From Pegoplata infirma (lineage: Eukaryota; Arthropoda; Insecta; Diptera; Anthomyiidae), in NCBI GenBank assembly GCA_963921195.1, contig OY992537.1, positions 131,834,694 to 131,898,693 on the forward strand: DNA of 64,000 bases. Reading direction: 5' to 3'. This document shows, one piece after another, positions 23,668-33,372 of the stretch; position 1 is the stretch's first letter; each line of letters starts with the position of its first letter. A program made the translations under genes and the position numbers. The notes under the pieces are model-generated. The model had not been told where the DNA came from and made no database searches. It saw only the letters and a list, made by a program, of their open reading frames with translations.

Positions 23668-24316
23668 ACAAGTAAAAAAGTTAAATTCGGCCTTGCCGAA
23701 TGTAGTGATACCCTCCACAATTTCAAAAAGATTATTGCAAACAACTTTATTTAAATGGAAATTACTTTTGAAAAAAAAAAAAAAAAATTCCGCGAAAAAA
23801 AAATTTCCGCGAAAAAAAATTTTGGTAAAAAAAAAAATCCGCGATTTTTTTTTTTTTTTTTGTCAAAAAATATGTTCGTACTTGTTTAAATACCATTTGG
23901 TGTCCAATTATGTTCACATATGTCAACCAGAAGCCGAATTAAAGCATTTTGTATTTTTAGGTTATGTTGAATGTACTGAAATTTTTGAGGTGAGCTTACA
24001 TTTTCGTTCATAACTTTTGAACCGCTGAACCGATATCGCTCAAATGCAATCCCAAACTTCTCGGGAGAACTTCCAATATATATGTTAAGTTTCAGTCATC
24101 TCTGTGCAATATTTTGTCCGCGAGAGCATTTTCAACAGACAGACAGACGGACAGACGGACAGACGGACAGACGGACATCGCTAGAATGTCTTAAAATCGA
24201 TCGGGCATCATGAATATATATACTTTATGGGGTCCCAGACCGATATTTCGATGAGTTACAAACGGAATGACAAACTTATATATACCCTCTATCACTAAGT
24301 GGAGGGTATAAAAAAA
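23668..24316 (+). mobile_element. Helitron-like element, family 1, near-complete copy
   Basis: This is the cleanest copy. AACAAGTAAAAAAGTTAAA and the TTCGGCCTTGCCGAA hairpin lie at the left. An A/T-rich block with TCCGCG motifs follows, then TATCGCTCAAATGCAAT, the GACAGACGGACAGACGGAC run, the GGGGTCCCAGACCGATATTT block, and the terminal hairpin (TATACCCTC/GAGGGTATA) before A residues. It is about 650 bp. The 120-codon frame inside it is not considered a gene because it is not kept in the other copies. Confidence 0.85.
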
Positions 24317-24639
24317 CAAAAAAAAAATGATTTTGTTTGATATGAGATCTCGCGAGATCTCATTGATAGCTCAATTCATATCAATCTCGCGAGATCTCAT
24401 TGCTAGCTCATTTTCAATTTCAGCTCATCTCGTTTTTTGTTCAAAGAAAACAGAACACTATTTGAATTATCACAATATTGAGCTTTGCTGTGAAATTCAT
24501 TTTTCGAAAAAACACAAAACGAGCAAACAAGAAACACAATCATTTCAGAGCAAAGAAAATGAAAACAAACAAGAAATTTTTTTCTCAATGAGATTGATAA
24601 AATCAAAATCACCATTTACTTACTCTGGCTATAATCAAA

Positions 24640-25412
24640 TTTTTGGCATAGCACCACGTGATAGACAATATTATTTTATGAAACAAAATCGCTTTCCACG
24701 ATCATTTTGCAAAAAAAACCACACGCACCAAATGCATTTTCTAAAAGTCCTTAAGAATTTTTTTTATTAATACAATATATACGTATTTTTTATTTAACAA
24801 CAAGTAACAAGTAAAAATATTTAATGTCTCCTTATTGAAGGAAATAAACTTTAGATTTAAAGTTTGTGCTGATTTACATAAAGGATAAATATCCTGGACC
24901 ACCTTAATGGCACGTTCACGCAAATATTACTTGGAATTATTGAATATTCTTTTTCCCAATGTCTTAAGAAGCATTTCGGAGCGTTTTTAAATCTAGTTAG
25001 GGACTGCTCCAGAGATTTAAAGTCATCTTCCTTTTCCATCGGTGGTCTGAGAACCATATGTCAAACCATTTTCCACAAATAAAGGCACTTATTGAGTAAA
25101 GCTCAGTTTGGCAATTTGGTATTAAAATTAATGCTACAATGTTGTTGGGGAGGTGGAAAGTGCCCACTAGGTACCTTCCCCGCCTACCTTAGTTTTAGTT
25201 TCGGACTCGACTAAAGCGGAATCATAGTTAAAATACCAACATTTTGCGATTAAAAAAAAAAATACAAAAATATTAATTTAAAACTTCATCGCGTTTGGTG
25301 CGTGTACTTTTTTAACATCCGCGAAAAAGTGAAAACATATTTCTTCATAGTTTTTCATGGCCTATATGACTGTGCTATGCCAATTTTGATATTTGCAAAA
25401 AATGTAAAAAAC
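24640..25412. other. Unassigned sequence
   Basis: No repeat ends or protein motifs are recognised. A short GC-richer stretch lies at 25147-25190 (GGAGGTGGAAAGTGCCCACT). Its origin is unknown. Confidence 0.45.
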
Positions 25413-26262
25413 GTATACCCCTAGTGTACATGTACTGATTTTTGATCACTTGTACTGATCAAAAAACGTTGTACTAATTTTTTGAAATATGTACTGATTT
25501 TTGAACATTTCAACATAAAAGATTAGTTTATTTGAAAATTCAATACAAAAACTTGAAAATTCAAGTTGTCAGAGTAGTTCTTAAAACTTATAAGTTTGAC
25601 AATGAAGTAATTTATAATGAGCTAATTCTAAGGAGCTTGGAATTCGTGAACCAAGAGGTTCCTTAACGCAAAGATGTTTCTGAGCATGAGGTTATATTGA
25701 TATTCATATAAAAAGGCGTACAGAATCTTTGAGGTTTTCTACAATGAAAAGTTTACGGGATGATTGATTTTCTATATTTTTTGAAATATAATGTAATTGC
25801 ATGAATGCAAATGATTCTGATATTTTCGATGAGGTAATGTCATCAGAATTTATTGAAAAAAGCGCTCGGAACGTCAGGGATATTTAAAGAAACATGCGCA
25901 TATTTTATGGAAAGTTTTCGAAATGGAAAAGTTATCAAAACCTAAGGGAAAACGCACTCAGAATTGAGGGACTTTATTTTTCTCAAAACATGTGGGTTTT
26001 TGTTATATTTTCTGAACTGAAACATCAAATTATTCAAATTAAGTTGTTTTAAGTCACATAAATTTTCTGCAAAATAACGACAATTTTTATGGCAGTTGTT
26101 TTTACAGAAATACTAATTGAACCCAAGATAGTTTAACCGAAATTTTTTGAGTGTTGAAAAAATCATCAGTGCTTTCCCATGGAAAATACTTTTCAGAGAG
26201 TTATTTTTAAAAAAAACACTTGGGCGTAATAATTTGAGTTCAGAAAAAAATGGTCACCCTTG
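25413..26262. mobile_element. Decayed copy of the TAGGGTGACC hAT-type family
   Basis: It is similar, in reverse orientation, to 36346-37325: GTACATGTACTGATTTTTGA near the left, ATTTCAACATAAAA, the GAATTTATTGAAAAAAGC region, and AATGGTCACCCTTG at the right end. The left tip is missing, so no duplication can be read. It is non-coding. Confidence 0.7.
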
Positions 26263-26335
26263 TCATAGACCGATATGTCAAGGTGTTACAAACGGAATGA
26301 TAAACTTTTGCCACCAAGCGGAGTTTCTTTAAAGT
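26263..26335 (+). repeat. 3' fragment of Helitron-like family 1
   Basis: AGACCGATATGTCAAGGTG and TTACAAACGGAATGATAAAC correspond to the tail of family 1 (compare 24237-24280). Confidence 0.6.
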
Positions 26336-27500
26336 TTTATCAATTACGTATGGAAATGATGTAGTGGTAAATGCCAACATTTAACTAAAAACAACAATAA
26401 ACTTAAAAAAAACACACAAAAATTTAAAACCCATTTTTCCAACGTAGTATGTCACATCAAGAAAAGCGAAAAATGAAAATCAGGCCATAAACTGAAACCA
26501 CAAATAAATGTGCGTATGATTTACGCCAACATTTTTATTCTATTACAACTCTGTAGAAATGAGAGAAAAAACAACAACAACAAAACTTATTGGGTGGTAA
26601 GTACGAGTATTTGGAAAGGCGTAAATTGAAAAATTTTCTTTTAAAACACAAAAAAATGGTATTCCAAAGAAAACATAAACATTTTTCTAAAATCAACAAC
26701 ATTCAGTATTAAAAATAATACGACAAGTGGAAGACAACAGCGAAAAAAGTAGTAGTTGTATTATGGAAAAAACAACAAAACCAAAAAAATATGACGACAT
26801 TCATCGTCTACTTTTCCTGACACATGACGAAATCTCATTTATTCCCTGACAGGATTTCTGATTGCAACATCCGTATTTGTAGTTTTTTCTTTTCTATTGC
26901 TGTTGTTATGGAAAACCGCAGCATCTCGAGTACAATAACGAGTTACTTTAGCACACTTATGTTGATACTAATTTCTCTTATTCCACATCATACGATGGTG
27001 TTTGAATGAATACTTGAGTTTGTTGATGGGTGTTCTTTTTTTTTTTTTATTCTAAAATATGTATTACCTACCACGAATTGTTTGTTAGTTAAGCGAACGG
27101 ATTAATCCCCCCTTTCCACACACGCGCTTTCAGCGTTTCATATATTTTTTTAGCCAAGAAACGGCAGATGGATTTTTTTCTAGAGTTCTTGTTTTATTTG
27201 AAAATGTTCCAATAAAAAAAGTATTGAATTACATTTGATGTTCAATGCGTCTCGTATAAAAATATTGAAAATGTTCTATTTCTATGTGTTTTTCGTGATG
27301 CTCCACCACAAGTTGGGGAGTTAGGGGGGATAATAAGCAAAAATGCTACAGTAATGGCGAATCAAAAAATATTTTCCACAATTCATCAGAATTCTCCAGA
27401 TTTTTGCATCTTTTGCCTGGTGAGTGATATTATAGTCCGGGAGGTGGCGTCATTTTGACTCGATCATTTTGATACGGCTGATTTTAATATAAATTATAGA
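26336..27500. other. Unassigned, intron-like or intergenic sequence
   Basis: It contains simple CAACAA/CAAAA tracts of the kind common in fly introns and intergenic DNA. No repeat ends or conserved frame are seen. Confidence 0.45.
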
Positions 27501-27558
27501 CATTGTAGTGTACATACGCGAATCGGGCGTCAGCCGGGGTATGTGGAAACTAGGAAGG

Positions 27559-27786
27559 CCTAAACAATGCAAAAAGTATTCCAAAATCAACCGTCAGCTG
27601 GCACACCTCCGGGGTAATAACCGTCAGCTGCCCCTTCAAAGATGCAAAAAAGTGAAAAATTTAAAAAATCATTTTGATAAAGCTGAAATTTTTATGGTGA
27701 ATAAACAATGCAAAAACTATCCCAAAATCAACCGTCAGTTGGCGCACATCCGGGGGAATAACCGTCAGCTGCCCCTTCAAAGATTT
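27559..27786 (+). repeat. Two-copy tandem repeat with four CCGTCAGCTG/CCGTCAGTTG boxes
   Basis: A unit of about 80 bp (27562-27642) recurs at 27702-27784, 140 bp apart, with only six substitutions. Each copy holds two AACCGTCAG(C/T)TG boxes; CAGCTG is an E-box core. A 93-codon frame (27508-27789) spans both copies and encodes INRQLAHLRGNNRQLPLQR twice. In this frame three of the six differences are synonymous, weak at best as coding evidence. No known domain is recognised. The block is clearly GC-richer than its flanks. Confidence 0.7.
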
Positions 27787-27969
27787 TAAAATTCACATAC
27801 ATACACCTAGATTTTTTGTGTAACAAGGATTTGTTTTGTTATTGCTTTGACTTTCACAGAATATAATTTTGACTTATCACATTTTGAGATTGATTTTTGA
27901 GTAATTTTTTATAATTAATACAAGTAAAGATTTTTTTAGTTGTCATTTAGTTTATTGTTTTTTTTATTT

Positions 27970-28896
27970 GGGGGTTTTCGTGACAACTTTTGAAACCGAT
28001 GTCTTCCGATCCTACTAAGCGACCCCATAGCTTTTAAAGGAAATGACCTAAGCTTTTTTTTGAGTCAAAAAAAAGGGCCCAATTTGAGGAAAAAGTCAAA
28101 AAAGTTTTGAAATAAAAAATTTTTTTTTTTTTTGATTTTTTCTGTAAGTACAGATCGAGCACGGGCTCTAATTATATTTGTTATAAGGGTTCAAGTTGAA
28201 AAAATGCAGAAGAAAAATTGAATTTCTAAAAATTATAGACATTTCTGGTATTTCCCATACCGGTTTCAAACACCCCAGTTAGTGTCATCATCAGTAGGAT
28301 TTTAAATGTAGGTTTGTCTTGTTAATGAAAACTGTTTTTTATATATGTGAATATTTATAGTTTCTACAGAATAAATTTTGACAGTTTCCAACACTACAAT
28401 TCTATTTCTAGCAATCTCAACCTCACTTCATACTTTCTTTCAACTTTTTTGTCTCTTACATTATTTGGCAAGGGTTACCAACATGATCTGGAATTGCAGA
28501 CACAAATGAAGGAATTTGCATTTTCAGTTTCGGAGATTTTCTATAATTTTTTTTTTGATTTTTTATATTTTTTTTTCAAAAGACTGAAGAAATAGCTATC
28601 TATTCTATTTGGGACACATTTTGCTAACAACAATAGGTAAGAAGTTACATGGATGAGAATAACACCTCTTTGGCCAAAAAGTAAAATATCGACCCCCTCT
28701 AACTCAGAGAATCCTTGACCGATCTCGTTGAATTGGAAATTGTGTCTGAACTACTATCCAATAGGACTAACCTTGGTGCAAATTTCATCCCGATCGGAAG
28801 ACATCGGTTTCAAAAGTTGTGTCAGTTGACACGAAAACCCCTATATATTTTACTTTTCATGCAAATCGGATCATAAGGGTTGAGATACTTCCCTTG
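27970..28896. mobile_element. Diverged foldback element with one CAAGGGAAG-type end
   Basis: GGGGTTTTCGTGACAACTTT with the following TTGAAACCGATGTCTTCCGAT (27971-28010) is mirrored at 28793-28841. The right side ends in GATACTTCCCTTG (28884-28896), the terminal sequence of the TTA-flanked element at 12539-13126. The matching left end is missing or decayed. Confidence 0.6.
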
Positions 28897-29735
28897 TGAG
28901 TGAAAATAGTTTATCATTCTATTTTTCGATCTAGGACCCTGTCTCATTAGTTAAATTAATTAGGTAGACAACCATAGACTGCTGAAGTTTGTCAATTACC
29001 GGATTTTTTTAATAAATCCTCTGCTTAGTGATATTAGTTGGTCATTTCGTATGTATGTAACTCATTGCAATATCAATCGAGGACCCCATCTCACGAATTA
29101 AACTAATTAAGTTAACATTTTACCAAAGCGCTGAATAATTTTATCATTATTAAAACAATTTTTTTATGTCCAAGCTCACAAAAAGCTTGCGGAAGAGGGT
29201 AGGGAAGTTTAAAAAAAAAATTTAGTTCCCTGGTTCCAAGTACAGGACTTGATCGTCCTCGACATAAAAATTTGTTTAATTTGTTTTCCCACTGATCCGA
29301 TTTTAACTATTTCCGAACTTGACAGCCTATGACTCTAAGGCTGCGTTTTTGACATATCGCTTTAACTTAGTTTAACCGGGAATTTTATTAAACTTTATTA
29401 AAATAAAACCAAGTTTAACCAAGCATTCTGTTTTTTAGTTCAAGTTTAGCAAATTTCGATTAACGCGGTATTGCCATACCAAATGCCACATTTCCAATTA
29501 GAATAGTTGCCATCATTGTACATTTTTTCCAATAAAATACCACAACATGGCAACACTAACCAGTATATTTGAAAATCAGAGGTGTTTTTTTGACGTTTTT
29601 GTACCTTACTTTAACTCTCCAACATTGGTGAGTTAAACTTAAAATAAACCACATCTCAAAAACAGAATTTGCGGCTTTAACTCAGTTTAAACCTAAAATC
29701 ATAAAATTTTACAACTTAAAAACTCGCCTTAAGAT
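28897..29735. other. Unassigned sequence with a possible diverged MITE
   Basis: AAGGCTGCGTTTTTGA near 29338 and, inverted, TCAAAAACAGAATTTGCGGCTT near 29655-29677 may be the ends of a decayed inverted-repeat element of about 340 bp. The match is imperfect and no duplication is convincing. The remainder shows nothing recognisable. Confidence 0.35.
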
Positions 29736-30365
29736 ATATTCGTGCCAAACTTCTGGAGCCTAGCTCCTTTAGTTTGAACTGCATCGGCTTTTCACAGACA
29801 GACTGACGGACATTCATAGAAAATCTTACAATCGATAACACTGTAAGTAGGTGAAAATGACACACCAAAACGCCGAGACACGTCAACCTAATTTTGGGTC
29901 GTAGAATCCAGTGGTGTACCCCGTTTTGAAAAGTTAGCTCAAAATTCCGAGATATTTTGATTTTAAATTTGTAGCAGATTTAAGGCGATTTTTAATTTTA
30001 TTTGAATGAAAAAACTTTAAAAACTTGTTAAAAACTTGTTATTTGTCAAAATTTATATCTAGAACTAATGGACGTCCATTTTCAAGCGGACATGGAACCA
30101 CACTTGCTCTTATTTTGATGAATTTTATAATTTTTTTTTTTTGGATTTATTCAATTTTTACTCTACATTTGCAAATTTAAAATCGAAATATCTCGTTATT
30201 TTGAGCTAACTTTTTACAACGGAGTATATCACTGGATTCTATGACCCAAAAATAAGTTGGGGTGTCTCGGCGTTTTTGTGTGTCATTTCAAAAGTTTAAA
30301 TTTTACTTACAGTGTAATGGATCAAAAAAACGGAATGACAAATTGAGTATAACCCCATACCATTG
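29736..30365 (+). repeat. Helitron-like tail fragment with insertion
   Basis: GCCAAACTTCTGGAGC, CACAGACAGACTGACGGACAT and AAACGGAATGACAAA are the arrangement seen in the tail of family 1, but diverged. A TAA-flanked foldback (29839-30314) splits it. Confidence 0.6.
29839..30314. mobile_element. Foldback element with CACTGTAAGT ends and TAA duplication
   Basis: Ends CACTGTAAGT are inverted and flanked by TAA (29836-29838, 30315-30317). The arms mirror each other and include TGACACAC and GCCGAGACAC. The turn is near 30080. GTTGGGGTGTCTCGGC is shared with the element at 12539-13126. A TWA duplication suggests PIF/Harbinger-type insertion. Confidence 0.82.
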
Positions 30366-30501
30366 TCTAGTCTAGTTGAAAATCTATTTGTTGATAGATT
30401 AGGTTAGATTGTAAGTGGCTGCTGACGTTTTACGTCAACACACGTAAAGGTCCATTGTGATACCACGAGACTGTAATTGGTTCCCCTACTAGTCCCTGTC
30501 G

Positions 30502-30693
30502 TTAAACCAATTTGCTCCTTATGAAACTCCTTAGATGTTGAATTTTGACATCCGACAAATCAGAAAGATCGTGCTCATCCCAGTGAAGCAAGTCTCTGAC
30601 CAGAAAGTGCCGGGCAATGACAGTTGAAGTGTTCGATAGTTTCCAACTCCTCTTCATCCATGCAACTCCGGCAAAAGTCATTCGACGGCACAT
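30502..30693 (-). pseudogene. LINE L1 C-terminal tail
   Basis: The frame encodes WMKRSWKLSNTSTVIARHFL and ends after SDLSDVKIQHLRSFIRSKLV. It matches the tail of copies L3 (37630-37810) and L6 (52895-53040). In related LINEs this region follows RNase H and holds a C..C...H...C-type motif. Here frame changes separate it from the RNase H frame upstream. Confidence 0.7.
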
Positions 30694-30860
30694 TTAACTG
30701 CTCTAGGTGCTTCCCTATAAGACAGTGTCCGGTAATTATAGCAACTACCGTCGAAATCTCTCCTCTTGGAAGCGATATCAGCTCACTTGTGCGCCTCTGA
30801 TTAAAAGAAGGCCAAATCAGTCGTGTTGTCTCACACGTCCATCCATTTGTTCATCTTTAA

Positions 30861-31415
30861 TTAGTCTCCGTCGCGGAACAAAGCCGTAGGTTTTTTTTTG
30901 CAAGTTTCTAGAGGCATACCAACACATTCCAATTCTGTTGGAACCTGTAAGGTAGTTCCTAGTCTTGCAAGCTCATCGGCTTTGCAATTCCCTGGAATGT
31001 CTCTGTGCCCTGGGACCCATATGGATCGTATGTCAAACTGCTTGGCCATCTCATTTAAAGACGTGCGGCAGTTAAAAGCAGATCTTGTTTTCAGAAACAT
31101 TGACTCCAGGGACTTCACCGCGGCTTGACTGTCAGAATAGATGATGACTGCGGTTGTAGATAAGACATTGCAGCTCAACCCGTCAGCCACTTCCTTTATT
31201 GCCAGCATCTCTGCTTGGTAAACACAGCAATGAGCTGACAATCTTCGAGCTAGGCTCAACCCAAGCTTCTCCGAATAGACTCCAAATCCAACTTTTTCGT
31301 GCAGCCTCGATCCATCCGTGTAAAAATTTATGAAGGCTCCACTACCCGGAATTCCCTTCATCCAAGACTCCCTGGATGGTATCATAGTGGTAAAGTGGCG
31401 CTCAAAAAGGCTCAT
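30861..31415 (-). pseudogene. LINE L1 RNase H domain (catalytic residues preserved)
   Basis: A 184-codon uninterrupted frame carries an RNase H domain. It shows INFYTDGS with the first catalytic aspartate at residue 34, YQAEMLAI with the glutamate at 69, IIYSDSQAAV with the aspartate at 95, and IWVPGHRDIPGNCKADELA with histidine 137 and aspartate 147. The full active-site set is therefore present. In a LINE this domain removes the RNA strand after target-primed reverse transcription. The rest of L1 is broken, so this is a preserved piece of a dead copy. The start methionine is simply the first ATG in the open stretch. Confidence 0.85.
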
Positions 31416-31450
31416 AGCACAGTCCCCATTTTATGGTATTGTTATCTTCT

Positions 31451-31780
31451 TCAAGATCGCGCTATGGCCACAATTGCTGCTCTTCCATTGCAGTGTGCTA
31501 TTAAGTCCAATATATAAAGTCCATACTGCCTAACCAATATGTCCAGTGGTATCAGGTGAAGGAGGATTTCAGTGATGCACATTGACATCATTCTCTGTAC
31601 TTTCGTTATAAAGACACAGTTTGCTCTTGTTTCTAAAGCAGGCCACCAGACAATGATTCCATACAGCAGAATTGGACGTACCACTGCTGTATAAATCCAA
31701 TGAACGATTTTAGGGCTAAATCCCCATCGTTTTTCAACGGCCCTTTTACAAAAATATAAAGCAATCGTTGCTTTTCTCAC
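31451..31780 (-). pseudogene. LINE L1 reverse transcriptase thumb/connection fragment
   Basis: The frame encodes RKATIALYFCKRAVEKRWGF, then WIYTAVVRPILLYGIIVWWP and VFITKVQRMMSMCIT, the region after the catalytic palm in LOA/I/jockey-type reverse transcriptases. Just after CIT, L1 lacks about 35 bases found in L3 (GGAGCTCTTTGTACTACACA at 35935-35954 and following), which shifts the frame before the RNase H domain. The upstream portion lies beyond the insertion at 31914-32147. Confidence 0.8.
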
Positions 31781-31913
31781 CCGTTGCTAATATTACGCCT
31801 GAAATTCAACTTCCCATCTAGAAATACTGCAAGATATTTGGCTCCATCTGAGAAGGCGATTTCAGTGCCGTCCAGAGAAATAGGAGCAAAAGCAGGAATC
31901 TTTTACTTGGATT

Positions 31914-32147
31914 AACTCCTACACTCAAAATAATTCTACAGTAAAAGGTTTAGTAAGTGATTTTGTACAAAAATCTACTAATTATTTACTAATTTCAGTA
32001 TCTTCCAAGTACTAAAATTAGTAATTTTTACTGGTTTTCAATAATTTTAGTAAAAAATTTTAGTATTGGTTACCAATTTCTGCACTAGGTCCTTTTGAAC
32101 TAAAATTTAGTTAAATTTTTAGTATTAAATACCCACGTTTTTTTTGG
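31914..32147. mobile_element. Short AT-rich element with ACACTCAAAA ends
   Basis: It interrupts LINE L1 within a stretch that is continuous in L2 (near 33035-33050). The ends are ACACTCAAAA and, inverted, ACACCCAAAAAAAA. The inside repeats ACTAAAATTTAGT-like words. No target duplication is visible on comparison with L2. Similar ends bound 39992-41076. Confidence 0.65.
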
Positions 32148-32715
32148 GTGTAGACCACGGCCTCTTTCCCATTCAGACAGATCTTTCAGAGAACACTGAA
32201 GAATGTCCCACAATGTTGGCAGGTGCTTTCCCTTTACCACTATCGACAGCATATGCGACAACGTGACAACCACGTGCTTCTAGAGATAGCAGCATTGAAT
32301 TCAGTGCCAGGTTCCAAAAAAGCGGCAAAAGTACAACTTCGTGTGGTGTGCTCCTATTTACAAATCGAGATATGACAGACGCCCCCAATTCAGACGTTAT
32401 ACGTCTATTGGCAACCACCATTAAAACGATCCCTCGCTTTACTCCCAGACCTGGCAGTGCCACAATTATGGAGTCTGGGATGACATTATTAAAAGCAACC
32501 TCTATACCAAGAAATGGTGGCCATAGTGTACTCCTTTACCGAAAGCGAAAGCCTTTGGGATAAAGACGACTCTGGTATCCCTCCATTTTAAAGGAATATA
32601 CGACCAGTTGATGCATGCTGTGTATAGATTATACAGCCAAGGTGCTATATAGTCCGACACTTGCTGCATCTCAGCCGGGATTATACCATCGACCTGATGA
32701 GGGGATTTATAGGGC
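32148..32715 (-). pseudogene. LINE L1 reverse transcriptase palm fragment
   Basis: Minus-strand reading gives ALPGLGVKRGIVLM, a mutated GGTPQG block (RSTPHEVVLLPLFWNLALN), and AYAVDSGKGK where the catalytic YADD box should be. The two aspartates are therefore not preserved. Upstream it includes DGIIPAEMQ and SYIPLKWRDTRVVFIPK-like sequence, the fingers region. Several frame breaks. Homologous to 34835-35302 in L3. Confidence 0.75.
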
Positions 32716-32785
32716 CTGAAGTTTTTTGTTTTTTGATAGAAATAGATTTTCTATCAACAAAACGTTTTTTGATAGAAAATATATT

Positions 32786-33372
32786 TGCCAATAGACGTAT
32801 AACGTCTAAATTGGGAGCGTCTGTCATATTTCGATTTATCAATGGGGTCACACCAGTCAAGGAGGTATTCTTTTGGCGCTCCTTGGGAACCTGGCACTGA
32901 ATTCAATGCTGCTCTCTCTAGAAGCACGGGGGTGCCATGTTGTTGTATATGCTGAAAATATCGCGAAAGCGGTAAAGTGAAAGCAACTGCCAACATTAAG
33001 GGTATTATTTAGAGTTCGCTGAAAGATCTGTGGTCTTGGAGTTAATCCTGGTAAAACTAAACTTGCTTTGTAGACAAGGAAAAATAAGATAAATGCTTTT
33101 GATCCTATTTCTTTGGACTGCACTGAAATCGCCTTCTCAAATGGAGCCAAGGCGTAATAATGAGAAACGGGTGAGAAGAGCAACGATTACTTTCTAATCC
33201 TGTGCAAGGGTCATTTGTCGGATGTCAAAATTCAACATCTTAGGAGTTCCATGATTAGCTCAAATTGGTTTACCGACAGGGACTAGTAGTGAAACCCCTT
33301 TACCGTCCCGTGGCATCACAACGGACATCAGAGTCGACGTGTGCTGACGTAAAACGTCAGCAGCCACTTACT
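32786..33372 (+). pseudogene. LINE copy L2, internally deleted
   Basis: Plus-strand copy starting in the reverse transcriptase palm (near CAATAGACGTATAACGTC). It reads through NLALNSMLLSLEARGCHVVV and YAENIAKAVK (YADD lost), then jumps near 33195 directly to the 3' tail (GTCGGATGTCAAAATTCAAC) and UTR. It ends with the hairpin GCTGACGTAAAACGTCAGC at 33345-33363. The RNase H region is deleted. It points away from L1, so the two form an inverted pair separated by an AT-rich spacer with a small GATAGAAA...TTTCTATC hairpin. Confidence 0.8.

Larger units (their letters stand above)
20634..24627. mobile_element. hAT-type foldback element, TIR CAGAGTAAGTA, with nested insertions
   Basis: Inverted ends CAGAGTAAGTA are flanked by the perfect 8-bp duplication GCTATAAT (20626-20633, 24628-24635). 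The arms mirror each other: 20634-21180 plus 23217-23370 against 23390-23667 plus 24317-24627. Each arm carries the perfect palindrome GAGATCTCGCGAGATCTC (20929-20946, 24344-24361). A second foldback (21181-23216) sits in the left arm and a Helitron-like copy (23668-24316) in the right arm, so both landed after the palindrome existed. CAGAG ends with 8-bp duplication fit hAT. Confidence 0.88.
30415..32715 (-). mobile_element. RNase-H-bearing LINE, copy L1 (LOA/I-like)
   Basis: Minus-strand LINE covering part of reverse transcriptase, RNase H, the C-terminal tail and the 3' UTR. The 3' end carries the hairpin GCTGACG...CGTCAGC (30419-30438). It is broken by stops, deletions and an insertion at 31914-32147. 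Its 5' truncated end lies head to head with copy L2 near 32715-32786. The related copy L3 (34760-37895) shows the reverse transcriptase motifs better. RNase H presence and the FLDIEGA motif in L3 suggest the LOA or I group. Confidence 0.85.

Noticed and set aside
23651..24013. 120-codon frame
   Set aside because: It lies inside the Helitron-like family 1 copy and is mostly lysine/phenylalanine from A and T runs. It is not open in the copies at 370 or 51728.
20625..24636. A 10-bp micro-inversion at the tips of the foldback (GGCTATAATC in direct rather than inverted orientation)
   Set aside because: On checking, this direct repeat is simply the 8-bp target duplication GCTATAAT plus matching edge bases around CAGAG ends.
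24327..24770. 147-codon frame
   Set aside because: It crosses the end of the foldback element at 24627 and its composition reflects repeats. No conserved motif is visible and the mirrored left arm does not keep it.
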